A stretch of 17,429 nucleotides of DNA. It comes from Rickettsiaceae bacterium. GTDB lineage: Bacteria > Pseudomonadota > Alphaproteobacteria > Rickettsiales > Rickettsiaceae. This document shows, piece by piece, positions 1-8,438 of the stretch. The position numbers were made by a program, and so were the translations under genes. Positions within the stretch are counted from its first letter, which is position 1. Each line of letters begins with the position of its first letter. Location of the stretch: NCBI GenBank assembly GCA_028372485.1, contig JAOMYS010000009.1:1-17429 (forward strand), in the 5' to 3' direction. The notes under the pieces are model-generated. The model was not told the DNA's origin and searched no databases. It saw nothing but the letters and a program-made list of their open reading frames with translations.

Positions 1-54
1 CACACAGGAAGCTTAACTATATCAATAGATATGTAAGTAACGTAGTTATGCCAA

Positions 55-143
55 ATTTGTTTTGAATCGGGATGCCGTTACTCTTCGCTCTACTATATAG
101 GCGTCACTCCTCGTGCTCAAGTTCCGTCCTTATCTAAATTAAC
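55..143 (-). repeat. Degenerate intergenic repeat, copy A
   Basis: Read on the minus strand, this stretch aligns over its whole length with plus-strand positions 5426-5516. Both copies begin with the same 12 bases (GTTAATTTAGAT), share a GCCTA block, a GAGTAACG/AAGTAACG block, and end in TTCAAAACAAAT or TTCAAAATAAAT. The middle is diverged and contains small indels; by eye about two thirds to three quarters of positions agree. No ORF of note spans it. The family is not recognised. Dispersed intergenic repeats are common in Rickettsiales genomes. Confidence 0.7.
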
Positions 144-243
144 GTCGAAAAAAAAGTAATATTGTATCTAAATAATCCAAATTTTAGCGCACAATATACT
201 AGGCATTATTTAACAATGCTCAGCTTTAGAGTAAACTATTATC

Positions 244-272
244 TTGACTAATTTGCTAAAAGATGTTACAAA
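244..272 (+). promoter_or_regulatory. Possible promoter of the symporter gene
   Basis: TTGACT at 244-249 and TTACAA at 267-272 are separated by 17 bases. Transcription would start near 279, a little upstream of the GGAG ribosome-binding site at 291-294. The -10 box is a poor match in AT-rich DNA, so this is tentative. The rest of 1-303 holds only repeat copy A and no recognisable gene. Confidence 0.3.
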
Positions 273-303
273 GTCTTAACTGTTTCATTCGGAGTTTGAA
301 TTC

Positions 304-1518
304 ATAAATTTTCGTAAAATATTTTTTAGCTTACCTGCGAAGTTAATTTTTGTTATCTTAGCTGCTTTTTTATTTGGCGGTTTTTTACCAGAATACATAA
401 AATCTATATCTTTTACAATCAGCTCGGTTATGAAAGAATTACTGCTTTTTGTACTCCCAGCTATAATTTTCTTTCTTGTATTTTCTAGTTTTGCTCAGCT
501 CTCAGGGGGTTTTGCGGTATTTACAGGCTTATTATTATTTTTGGTCTGTATGTCAAATTTTGCTGCAGTTATAACATCATACCCAGTAGGTTTTTTTGCG
601 CAGAATTTTATTGTTTCTTCCAATCATATTCAGCAGCAAGAAATGCAGGAATTGGAAGCGATGTATACGCTAAATCTATCACCTATCTGTGACAATTCTA
701 CTGCTCTTATTATCGGTTTACTTCTTGGTATATATGTAAGTGTAAAAAAAATTGACTCCTTAAAAGGTTTTGCAAATAGAGGATCAAGTATAGTAAATTT
801 TTTCTTGTCAAAAATATTTACCCCCGTTTTACCGATCTTTATTTTGGGCTTCATATTAAAAGCGCAGCATAGTGGATTACTCGAGATTTTATTCAAAAAT
901 TTTGTACCACTATTGTCAGTAATATTATGTCTATATGTTATCTATATAGGGCTGTTTTACCTGATAGTTAATGAGTTCAGTATTGGTAAATCCATCTCAG
1001 CTGTGAAAAATATTCTATCACCTGCTATAGTCGGATTTTGCTCAATGTCGAGTGCTGCAGCAATGCCTGCCATGATACAAGGCACTATTCGTAATGCACA
1101 AGATGAAGCGATACCAAAGAAGATTATACCATTTATTACTAACACGCATATGATGGGTGATGCTCTTGCGATACCATTAATGGCTATGTCTTTATATATT
1201 GTTGAGTACCAGCATTTTCCTGCTATAGAGGAATATGTAATATTTGCAATCTCCTATGTTTTGGCAAAATTTGCATCCGCTGGAATCCCAGGTGGAACTA
1301 TATTAATAATGACCCCTGTTCTTGAGTCTAAGCTAGGCTTTACCTCTGAAATGAGCTCTATTATTTTGACAACATATCTGTTATTTGATCCATTCTGTAC
1401 TATGGGGAGCATCTTGGGAAATGGTGGCTTTACTATCATGTTTGAAAAGTTGAAATCAAAAATTATGTTACCTAAGCCTGTAATACCAGAAGTAACTAAA
1501 ACGGCTTCAGATATATAG
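304..1518 (+). CDS. Dicarboxylate/amino acid:cation (DAACS) symporter, apparent AUA start
   Basis: Inner-membrane Na+- or H+-coupled transporter of the glutamate/serine-threonine symporter family (SDF/DAACS), probably importing an amino acid or dicarboxylate. The protein is almost entirely hydrophobic helices. The family's re-entrant loop HP1 is visible as SSAAAMP (residues 249-255), the TM7 motif as MMGDA (283-287, for NMDGT), HP2 as IPGGT (328-332), and TM8 as DPFCTMGSILGN (362-373). The first ATG is at 430, but the frame is open from 280 and the 42 codons before 430 encode the expected first membrane helix. The only plausible site near a Shine-Dalgarno (GGAG, 291-294) is AUA at 304, nine bases downstream. 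This gives 404 residues, normal for the family. Several substrate and Na+ site residues differ from the archaeal GltPh pattern, so the substrate is uncertain. It is convergent with rmuC. Confidence 0.82.
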   Translation: MNFRKIFFSLPAKLIFVILAAFLFGGFLPEYIKSISFTISSVMKELLLFVLPAIIFFLVFSSFAQLSGGFAVFTGLLLFLVCMSNFAAVITSYPVGFFAQNFIVSSNHIQQQEMQELEAMYTLNLSPICDNSTALIIGLLLGIYVSVKKIDSLKGFANRGSSIVNFFLSKIFTPVLPIFILGFILKAQHSGLLEILFKNFVPLLSVILCLYVIYIGLFYLIVNEFSIGKSISAVKNILSPAIVGFCSMSSAAAMPAMIQGTIRNAQDEAIPKKIIPFITNTHMMGDALAIPLMAMSLYIVEYQHFPAIEEYVIFAISYVLAKFASAGIPGGTILIMTPVLESKLGFTSEMSSIILTTYLLFDPFCTMGSILGNGGFTIMFEKLKSKIMLPKPVIPEVTKTASDI

Positions 1519-1727
1519 TAATTTAAGTTGGATTAGGGATAGTAGTTAAATACTTTATCTCTGTAACTTATATAGTTCATATTAATTTGTTTTTTCTTAC
1601 AGCTAAAGGATGCTTTGTTATCTCAACTAATTATCTTTTAACCAATGCACAAGAAGTAAAATTATACTAAGGTGTGTTTTAAATCCTACTATAGTCAGCA
1701 AAATTCTGTAGAAGAAGATAATAAGTT

Positions 1728-3032
1728 CTACGCTTCTTCAAGCTTCTTGATCTCATCGCTGCGAACATCATTTTGAACATTCTCTGGCTCTACTTCTATA
1801 AGCTCAGATTTAGAGGTAATAATTTGAAAACGTGGCAAATTCTTTTGATCTTGCTTTAAGGAGGAATCTATACCCATTTTACCTAGCTTTCGTGCTTTTG
1901 ATAAGAAATTTCTATTAAATGATGCAGTGAATTTATCATAATGATTTGCTGCGCTTGAAATGCTATTTCCAAGCTTTATTGAATGCTCAGCCATGGAGGA
2001 TATTGATGAAACCAACTTCTTTACTTCTTCAATAATTTCCAGGTGATTATGCGCCATCATCTGTTCGGAAATCTGGAATTTTGCAAAAGATAGCATGTTC
2101 ATAAGTCCTGCAGGTCCTACGGGAAAAATATTCACTTTCCATGCTTTGTTCATAAAGTCACTATCTGCATCCATTAATTTTTCTATCGCATGTTCTGATG
2201 GCAGAAACATCAAAGTAATAGCATCTTTCAAATTATTACCCTTAGCCTTCATACTCTTTTGTACCATCTCCGCATATCCTTTACTACTTAAAGAACGCAA
2301 GTGATTATTCATTGTCTTTGATAGATTTTTTAAATCCTCATGATCGTCTACCAAGAACTTTGAAGCTTTAGCATCTACTATCATTAATCTATCATTTGGA
2401 AGAAAGATAATAGCATCTGGGCGCAGCATTGTATTCTCTTCAGAGAGTGCACTATATTGTATTATGAAGTCAAGATTCACTCTAAGACCAGATGATTTGA
2501 GCATGTTCTCTAAGGTGATTTCTGCAAGACTTCCAGCTCCCGATGGTGATAGCAATGAATTCTTGATTATATCCACAGTGTCTTTCGACTGAGATACTTC
2601 CTTGCTCAAAGAACCTACCATATTGATTATCCGTTCAAACTCGGAGTTAAACTTTTTTGCTGAGTTTTCAATATTTTTTTCTGCAAATTCTCTACTATCC
2701 TTAGTTTCCTTTTTGTGAATTTCAATCAGTTGCTTTGAAAGCTCGTTCCCAAGCTCAAATAAAGATGCTTTCGTTGATTGATTAGACTCTTTTTTTAATC
2801 TTTCAAATTCGTCAATCAGTTGTTTTTGATATTCTACATTAGATGATAGTTGCTCAATCTTTTGTATATGTTCAATTTTTTCGTTCTCAAGATTGTAGTT
2901 ATTTGACTTATATTCTTCGTTGCTATTTTGTAAAAAACTCATCTCCGCCCCAAGCTTTATATTTCTATAAGAAGAATATATAAAAGCAATTGCAAAAACT
3001 GCGCATCCTATTATGAGTATTATTATCTGCAT
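1728..3032 (-). CDS. rmuC: RmuC-family protein (PD-(D/E)XK nuclease-like fold)
   Basis: RmuC homologue of 434 residues. It has an N-terminal membrane anchor (residues about 2-20), a long coiled coil (about 25-150), then the RmuC domain (about 160-390). The nuclease-like core is visible as E171/E175 in SLAEITLENML, RPD at 204-206 and DAK at 220-222, followed by the conserved LRSLSSKGY and MFLPSEHA segments. E. coli RmuC limits recombination between inverted repeats; a direct biochemical activity has not been settled. The ATG is preceded by GAAGGG and lies only 7 bases after the mipZ stop, so it is the third gene of a pepA-mipZ-rmuC unit. The C-terminal tail (about 390-434) is poorly conserved, acidic and lysine-rich. 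No convincing terminator follows; only a weak AT-rich hairpin overlaps the stop codon. Confidence 0.9.
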   Translation of the reverse strand: MQIIILIIGCAVFAIAFIYSSYRNIKLGAEMSFLQNSNEEYKSNNYNLENEKIEHIQKIEQLSSNVEYQKQLIDEFERLKKESNQSTKASLFELGNELSKQLIEIHKKETKDSREFAEKNIENSAKKFNSEFERIINMVGSLSKEVSQSKDTVDIIKNSLLSPSGAGSLAEITLENMLKSSGLRVNLDFIIQYSALSEENTMLRPDAIIFLPNDRLMIVDAKASKFLVDDHEDLKNLSKTMNNHLRSLSSKGYAEMVQKSMKAKGNNLKDAITLMFLPSEHAIEKLMDADSDFMNKAWKVNIFPVGPAGLMNMLSFAKFQISEQMMAHNHLEIIEEVKKLVSSISSMAEHSIKLGNSISSAANHYDKFTASFNRNFLSKARKLGKMGIDSSLKQDQKNLPRFQIITSKSELIEVEPENVQNDVRSDEIKKLEEA

Positions 3033-3039
3033 AACCCTT

Positions 3040-3888
3040 CTAACTTACACTTTGACTAATTCCTAGACTATCCATAAAGTTCCTGATTTCTTGCCTTGCA
3101 GCTACGTGAGATAGACTAAAAGATTTTGTAAAATTAGCCTTTTTTAAATCAAGCAATGTAAGGCCATAAGGAAATAATTCTCTAAATATCACCCTTTCAC
3201 TAAAACCAGGCACTACTCTGAAAGCAATACGTTTAGAGAGTTTTTTCAAGGCAAAATTAATATTGCGTTTATTTTGTGCATCAAGAGTATTCAGCCTGTT
3301 GCGCACTACAACCCATTCAATCGAGCCTTGATCTCTCGAAGCTCTTTCCATTTTTTGCTCCCACAGCATTTGACTATAAATTGATGGTTTTGACGAATCA
3401 AAAGTTTCCTTATCAATCTTTGCCATTACGTCTAAATCAACAAAACTATCATTGATAGGCGTGATAACAGTATCCGCATATGAATGAGCTATCTTAGAAA
3501 AATTAGTATGACTCCCAGGAGTATCTATAACGATATAATCTGCATTTTCTTTTGCAAGATTAAGCGACTCATCAAATATATGCTTCTCACTCTTATTCTT
3601 CTTTTCTATGGAATCCCCATTTACTTCTTCCAAATGGATATGATATGAAACATCCACCATGCGGTCAGGATTATTGTCGTTATATTCCTTTCTGTTATTA
3701 ATATAGCTGGTAAGGGAATGCTGCCTTGAATCAACATCAATAGTCGCAACCCTGTATCCACGGTCAAGTAACCCCACAACTAGATGCATAGAGCATGTAG
3801 TTTTCCCCGCTCCACCTTTTTCATTTCCTACAACGAATATATGTGGAGCATTGCCATTACTTTGCGAATTAGCTTTAATTTGACTCAT
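3040..3888 (-). CDS. mipZ: Division-plane positioning ATPase MipZ
   Basis: ParA/MinD-superfamily P-loop ATPase. In Caulobacter MipZ binds ParB at the poles, forms a gradient and inhibits FtsZ polymerisation, so the ring forms at midcell. The deviant Walker A is KGGAGKTT (residues 24-31), the A' strand reads IDVDSRQ, and Walker B reads IVIDTPGS. The long match to MipZ rather than to MinD or Soj includes NDSFVDLD, KPSIYS, WVVVRNRLNT and FRELFPYGLTLLDL near the C-terminus. The chosen ATG at 3888 has AGGA five bases upstream. A longer frame from TTG at 3912 lacks such a site. The start lies inside the last codons of pepA (14-base overlap), which suggests translational coupling. There is no minC/minD/minE in the window, consistent with a MipZ-type system. 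Confidence 0.93.
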   Translation of the reverse strand: MSQIKANSQSNGNAPHIFVVGNEKGGAGKTTCSMHLVVGLLDRGYRVATIDVDSRQHSLTSYINNRKEYNDNNPDRMVDVSYHIHLEEVNGDSIEKKNKSEKHIFDESLNLAKENADYIVIDTPGSHTNFSKIAHSYADTVITPINDSFVDLDVMAKIDKETFDSSKPSIYSQMLWEQKMERASRDQGSIEWVVVRNRLNTLDAQNKRNINFALKKLSKRIAFRVVPGFSERVIFRELFPYGLTLLDLKKANFTKSFSLSHVAARQEIRNFMDSLGISQSVS

Positions 3889-5389
3889 AATGATCCTGCA
3901 CGAACTTATCAAGCAATCTCACGCCAAAGCCAACAGCACCTTTTGGAGCTAAAGGATTCTTACAACCATCTTCCCAAGCCATTCCAGCAATATCAAGATG
4001 CGCCCATTTGATACCTTCATCTACAAAACGTCCGATGAAATGAGCAGCAGTTGAACTTCCCGCAATTCCCCTTGCGCCACCTATATTGGCTACGTCAGCA
4101 ATTGGTGACTTCAACATTTTGTCAAAATCTGAGTGAAGTGGCATTCTCCACAACTTCTCGTTCACCTCATTAGATGAGCTGATTAATTTCTCTGCTAGAT
4201 CATCATCATTTGCAAAGCAACCTGCATAGCTATGAGCAAGAGCAACTAATATAGCACCTGTAAGAGTTGCGAGATCAATGACGCAATCTGGCTCGAAATT
4301 TTTCTGCAAGTAAGTCATGCAATCGCATAATACCAATCTTCCTTCTGCATCTGTGTTAAGCACCTCAACTGTTTGCCCAGACATAGTAGTTACAACATCA
4401 CCTGGTCTTTGCGCATTACTACCTGGCATATTCTCAACAAGCCCAACAACAGCAACTGCATTTACTTTTGCGCTTCTAAGTGCCAGTGCCTTCATTACGC
4501 CAACTACAGCAGCAGATCCCGCCATATCATACTTCATGTCTCCCATATTAGAAGACGGCTTTAAAGAGATTCCACCTGTATCAAATGTTACGCCTTTCCC
4601 TACAAAACATAGTGGCTTTGAATCATCATCAAGACCTTTATATTGCATTACAACAAGTTTGGACTCACGTGCAGAGCCTTGACCAACTCCAAGCATTGCG
4701 CCCATGCCAAGGTCACGCATTTCACTTTCACCAAGTACGTCTATATCTATACCAAGTGGCTCTAATTTTGTTACAATCTCTTCTACGTAGGTTTCTGGAT
4801 ATAATACATTTGGTGCTTCACTTACTAAGTCTCTTGCAAAATATACGCCCATAGCCACTGCTTTTTTTCTTTCAAAAAGATCATATGCTACTTGCTCATC
4901 ATCAACTATCACGTTGAAATCTTCTGTTACAAATTTCTCTTCTTCTTTTTGCTTAGTTAGATATTTATCAAATTTGTAAGACCCAAGAAGTGCACCACTT
5001 GCAAGAATAGATGCAACTTCATGTATAGAAAATTCAGCAATTCTATTATCTATTGCAAGACCAACGGATTTTGCACGCATTCTCTTTGCGTTAGAATATA
5101 TTTTGCTACCAATTTCTTCTAACTTATATTCTTTAAGTTTAGATTCATCACCAATACCGATTACTATAATGTGCCTAATATGCCCATCAATATCAGTTGT
5201 TGTTAAATTTAATGTTTGACCAAATTTTCCTTTAAATTTGTTCTCGTCTTGTATTGATTTCGAAATTAACCCATGATGCTTTTGGTCAAGTTTCGTAGTT
5301 TGATCATCAATTTTCAATTGATCACTAATTAAAATAGCAATAGCTTCATTAGAGCATAGATCTTTTTCTTCAAAAGAGATATTTATCAT
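3875..5389 (-). CDS. pepA: Leucyl aminopeptidase (M17, cytosol aminopeptidase)
   Basis: Cytosolic two-metal aminopeptidase that removes N-terminal residues from peptides; in an intracellular bacterium it would recycle imported or degraded peptides. The metal ligands expected from E. coli PepA are all present with a constant offset of five: K265, D270, D288, D347 and E349. The catalytic residues K277 and R351 are also there. The family signature NTDAEGRL is at 345-352. Length is 504 residues against 503 in E. coli. The frame also offers an upstream ATG at 5419, but ATG at 5389 has a good GAGGA site just before it and gives the usual family length, so it is preferred. First gene of the pepA-mipZ-rmuC unit. 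Some PepA proteins (E. coli) also bind DNA; nothing here shows whether this one does. Confidence 0.95.
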   Translation of the reverse strand: MINISFEEKDLCSNEAIAILISDQLKIDDQTTKLDQKHHGLISKSIQDENKFKGKFGQTLNLTTTDIDGHIRHIIVIGIGDESKLKEYKLEEIGSKIYSNAKRMRAKSVGLAIDNRIAEFSIHEVASILASGALLGSYKFDKYLTKQKEEEKFVTEDFNVIVDDEQVAYDLFERKKAVAMGVYFARDLVSEAPNVLYPETYVEEIVTKLEPLGIDIDVLGESEMRDLGMGAMLGVGQGSARESKLVVMQYKGLDDDSKPLCFVGKGVTFDTGGISLKPSSNMGDMKYDMAGSAAVVGVMKALALRSAKVNAVAVVGLVENMPGSNAQRPGDVVTTMSGQTVEVLNTDAEGRLVLCDCMTYLQKNFEPDCVIDLATLTGAILVALAHSYAGCFANDDDLAEKLISSSNEVNEKLWRMPLHSDFDKMLKSPIADVANIGGARGIAGSSTAAHFIGRFVDEGIKWAHLDIAGMAWEDGCKNPLAPKGAVGFGVRLLDKFVQDHYESN

Positions 5390-5425
5390 TTTTTCCTCAC
5401 AAAAATATACGTGTATCATCCTATA

Positions 5426-5516
5426 GTTAATTTAGATGAATACGAAACTAGGCGCAAGGGGAGAAGCCTAAAATAATGCAAGCGAGGAAGTAACGAAGCC
5501 TCTATTCAAAATAAAT
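5426..5516 (+). repeat. Degenerate intergenic repeat, copy B
   Basis: Inverted partner of the repeat at 55-143, located between the fdx stop and the pepA start. It contains two short self-complementary elements: TAGGC at about 5450 pairing with GCCTA at 5466-5470, and GAGG at 5484-5487 pairing with CCTC at 5499-5502. The hairpin capacity is better preserved here than in copy A. No coding potential was seen. The remaining flanks of this gap (5390-5425 and 5517-5592) hold no other clear element. Confidence 0.7.
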
Positions 5517-5592
5517 CGACTACAGCAAGCTTAAATTAGTACTAGATTGAGTATTTTGCAAGTAATTACCACTGATACTCCTGTAAATACGT

Positions 5593-5931
5593 TTATAGAT
5601 TAATATTACGAGTTGCTGATGGTAATTTAACTCTCATCCCGTCCAGTTCTTTTGTTAAAATAACTTGGCAGCCTAGTCTTGAGGTATGAGTGAGTCCAAA
5701 TGCTAGATCAAGCATATCTTCTTCTGCTTCTTCTGGTTCATCTAGCTTATTATATATCTTATCTTCCAATACAACATGACATGTTGCACAAGCGAGCGAC
5801 CCCTCACATGCACCTTCTAAGTCTATATCATTATTGTGGGCAACCTCCAAAATCGAAAGACCTACAAGGTCTTCTACCTCTATCTCCCTTTCCCCTTCTA
5901 TAAAAATGATTTTAATTTTCTCTGGCGTCAT
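5593..5931 (-). CDS. fdx: ISC-type 2Fe-2S ferredoxin
   Basis: Adrenodoxin-like [2Fe-2S] ferredoxin of 112 residues, the electron donor of the ISC iron-sulfur assembly pathway. The four cluster cysteines are C42, C48, C51 and C88 in a CX5CX2CX36C arrangement, with CEGSLACATCH as the core. The acidic helix after the cluster (EPEEAEEDMLDLA) and the GLTHTSRLGCQV stretch are typical of this family. It starts 12 bases after the hscA stop and has no clear Shine-Dalgarno, so it is probably translated from the hscB-hscA-fdx transcript. Confidence 0.95.
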   Translation of the reverse strand: MTPEKIKIIFIEGEREIEVEDLVGLSILEVAHNNDIDLEGACEGSLACATCHVVLEDKIYNKLDEPEEAEEDMLDLAFGLTHTSRLGCQVILTKELDGMRVKLPSATRNINL

Positions 5932-5943
5932 AATTTTGGATCA

Positions 5944-7734
5944 TTATATATTGTCAATATGTTTATTTTTTAGATATAATTCCACACCCTTATCTAAATG
6001 TTTTTGTATAAAGATATTGGCTAATTTATTTAAAGAATCTATCTTTATCAAGATATTATCACGATTATTCAAATTTACTATTTTCTGTAAAGAATTTATT
6101 TCTCCTTTTATCTCTGCCATATCTTTTTTAGATAAAATATCGGGAGTCTCAGAAATTGCCTTTTCAAGACTATCTATCAGATTGTTTGCGCTTTGACGTG
6201 ATTCAATCAACAATTTAGCTTCATGATCTTCTTGAGCATTTTCAAAAGCTTCGTTTAGTAGTTCGTTCACTTTCTTTTCATCCATGCCGTAGCTAGGTTT
6301 GATATCTATATTATGCGCTTTGCTGGTTAATTTATCCCTTGCGGTAACAGATAAAATGCCATCAACATCTATAGAGAAAATCACTTCTATTTTTGCCATG
6401 CCAAATTTCATAGGAGGGATATCAGTAAGTTCAAAATGTGCAAGCGATCTGCAATCTTCAGCCTTCTCTCTTTCTCCTTGCACTATGTGGAACTTCATTC
6501 CAGTCTGGTTATCAACATGAGTTGTAAATTCCTTCGTTACTGAGAATGGAATCGAAGTATTCCTCATAATCAATTTCTCTACAAGACCGCCATATAGCTC
6601 AAGACCGAATGATAATGGTACTACATCAATCAATAAAGAACCAGACTGTGAAGACAGATTCTCTGCCTGCATAGCAGCTCCGATTGCCACCACCCTATCT
6701 TGATCTATTTCTGAAAAAATAGGAACTCCAAAGGTCTCCTTTAATTTTTTAGATATTAGAGGTATTCTGGTAGAACCACCAACCAAAATAATGCCATCAA
6801 GGCTATGATCTTCAGCATTATAGAGCGTCTCTTTAGATATTTTAATTGTCTTATCTATAATAGGAGAAATTATTTTTTGATAATCTACTCTAGAAATAGA
6901 AATTTTATGTCCACCGATATTAACGTCAATCTTTTCCGCATGAGATAGATTCTCTTTGGTGGATTTTGCTTTTAATATTAGTTCTTTTGTGATGTCAGCA
7001 TTTATTTTTTTTGCTATATATTCTGCAAGAGATAAATCTATATCGTCCCCGCCAAGCATATTATCTCCGCCAACTGAAACAACTTGTAATATTTCTTCAT
7101 GCATATTCAGTATTGAGGTATCAAATGTTCCGCCACCAAAATCATACACTAAATAAGTACCATTCTCCGACTTGTTAAGACCGTAAGCATAAGCAGCTGC
7201 AGTGGGTTCTGCAATCAACCTCATTACTTCAAATCCAGCTAGCTTTGCTGCTAACAATACCTGACCTTTAGCGGAATCGTCAAAGTATGCAGGCACGGAT
7301 ATTACAGCTTTTTCTAAATTAATAGAAAGAGATGTCTCTGCTTGCTCTTTTAAATATTTGAATATTTCTGAAGCAACTAGGGGAATGGAGAGCTTTTTGC
7401 CATTTATCAGTAATCTTGGCATTTCCTCTTCAAAGGAAAAAATTTCAGATAGCATTTTTAAGTTTGTATTATTTTTTATCTCCTTCGAAGATTTTGCAAA
7501 TACACGCTTGATAGAACGTATTATGTCATCATTTTCTCCTATGGAAATTTTTCCGTTACTATCTTTTCCAATGGTAGAAGGAACTATATCCTTCCCATTA
7601 TCCATCTTAATAATTTCTGCATGGTAATTTTGGGATATTGCTATCAAAGAGTTAGTAGTACCAAAATCAATACCAACAATTATATCTTCTTTTTGCTTTT
7701 CTACGCTCGGCTCGGTAAGCTCTACTATCTGCAT
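5944..7734 (-). CDS. hscA: Fe-S assembly Hsp70 chaperone HscA
   Basis: DnaK-type chaperone specialised for Fe-S assembly; with HscB it acts on the scaffold IscU to promote cluster transfer. The ATPase domain begins with IVGIDFGTTNSL (residues 19-30) and includes AEPTAAAYAYG, DFGGGTFD and the adenosine-site LVGGSTRIPL. A substrate-binding domain and helical lid follow. Length is 596 residues, close to the 616 of E. coli HscA and shorter than DnaK, and the usual long acidic GGFP-type DnaK tail is absent. Its ATG overlaps the hscB 3' end by 10 bases and fdx follows directly, which settles the assignment as HscA rather than DnaK. No Shine-Dalgarno is visible, so coupling to hscB is likely. Confidence 0.95.
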   Translation of the reverse strand: MQIVELTEPSVEKQKEDIIVGIDFGTTNSLIAISQNYHAEIIKMDNGKDIVPSTIGKDSNGKISIGENDDIIRSIKRVFAKSSKEIKNNTNLKMLSEIFSFEEEMPRLLINGKKLSIPLVASEIFKYLKEQAETSLSINLEKAVISVPAYFDDSAKGQVLLAAKLAGFEVMRLIAEPTAAAYAYGLNKSENGTYLVYDFGGGTFDTSILNMHEEILQVVSVGGDNMLGGDDIDLSLAEYIAKKINADITKELILKAKSTKENLSHAEKIDVNIGGHKISISRVDYQKIISPIIDKTIKISKETLYNAEDHSLDGIILVGGSTRIPLISKKLKETFGVPIFSEIDQDRVVAIGAAMQAENLSSQSGSLLIDVVPLSFGLELYGGLVEKLIMRNTSIPFSVTKEFTTHVDNQTGMKFHIVQGEREKAEDCRSLAHFELTDIPPMKFGMAKIEVIFSIDVDGILSVTARDKLTSKAHNIDIKPSYGMDEKKVNELLNEAFENAQEDHEAKLLIESRQSANNLIDSLEKAISETPDILSKKDMAEIKGEINSLQKIVNLNNRDNILIKIDSLNKLANIFIQKHLDKGVELYLKNKHIDNI

Positions 7735-8222
7735 GTTTGAATTTTTGATCTTATATTCCCTACTAAATTAGTAAGATACTTGAGACGAATAGTAAGATCA
7801 AGTGCTTTAGTGATGTTATTTTGCTTAAAAGACTCGGTTAGCTCTGCTATTACTGTTTTCTTTTGAGAGAGCTTTTTCTCCATAATATGGTTAAGCTCAG
7901 GGATGCTATCAGTGTCATCTATTATTTCGTATGATTCCATTATCTCTTCAAACTCTTCATGTGAGAGAAGATTTTTCAAATGCTCATCATCAAATTTTTG
8001 CCCAAGTAGGGTAAGTAAATATTCAGCACGTAAGTAATCATCCTTAAGAACTTTATACGCCTTATTTATATCTATTGACGCACTTACGCACTCTGCACGC
8101 TCAGAGTCATTTTTAGCCCTGTCTGGATGATAAAATTTTTGCTTATTTAGATATTGTTTATGCAGAAAATTTTGGTCTATTGTATATTCTTGTTCAACAT
8201 CTAGCAATCTGAAGTAGTTCAT
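7725..8222 (-). CDS. hscB: Fe-S assembly J-domain co-chaperone HscB
   Basis: Co-chaperone of 165 residues. The N-terminal J domain has the obligatory HPD tripeptide at 32-34 (FYHPDRAKN). The C-terminal part (about 85-165) is the helical bundle that binds IscU. HscB delivers IscU to HscA and stimulates its ATPase. The gene begins 103 bases after the end of tRNA-Ala and runs into hscA with a 10-base overlap. The usual upstream partners iscS, iscU and iscA are not in this window, so in this genome either the isc cluster is split or those genes lie elsewhere. Confidence 0.93.
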   Translation of the reverse strand: MNYFRLLDVEQEYTIDQNFLHKQYLNKQKFYHPDRAKNDSERAECVSASIDINKAYKVLKDDYLRAEYLLTLLGQKFDDEHLKNLLSHEEFEEIMESYEIIDDTDSIPELNHIMEKKLSQKKTVIAELTESFKQNNITKALDLTIRLKYLTNLVGNIRSKIQTCR

Positions 8223-8325
8223 TGTATATCTAGGTATATCGTATTAGTAGCTCTCTTTCACCCTTGCGCTTGAACGCACAAAGAAACCAGCCTTCGGCTC
8301 TGCAGTGATGCCATACAACGACGGA

Positions 8326-8400
<75 letters not shown>

Positions 8401-8410
8401 AAACAATAGT

Positions 8411-8438
8411 TTGACAACCAATAAGGAACTTATATAAC
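8411..8438 (+). promoter_or_regulatory. Promoter for the outer-membrane protein gene
   Basis: TTGACA (8411-8416) and TATAAC (8433-8438) are separated by 16 bases. Transcription would start near 8445 and give an unusually long leader of about 295 bases before the ATG at 8741. The two -10 hexamers of this and the opposite promoter share the bases TATATAA, so the same duplex cannot be opened for both at once. Confidence 0.6.

Noticed and set aside
1711..1739. GAAGAAG...CTTCTTC hairpin at the end of rmuC as a terminator
   Set aside because: AT-rich 7-bp stem with a 15-base loop overlapping the stop codon and no U tract.
3889..3912. Longer mipZ form starting at TTG 3912
   Set aside because: ATG at 3888 has AGGA at good spacing and fits the usual MipZ N-terminus; the eight extra residues have no support.
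4317..4854. Three plus-strand frames opposite pepA
   Set aside because: They mirror the strongly conserved pepA frame and have low-complexity Leu/His or Ser/Thr-rich translations without ribosome-binding sites.
5390..5419. Longer pepA form starting at ATG 5419
   Set aside because: The downstream ATG at 5389 has GAGGA immediately before it and gives the expected 504-residue length with the metal residues at the usual offset.
8286..8310. AGCC-TTC-GGCT hairpin between tRNA-Ala and hscB as a tRNA terminator
   Set aside because: Only four base pairs and a broken T run on the minus strand; read-through into hscB is just as likely.
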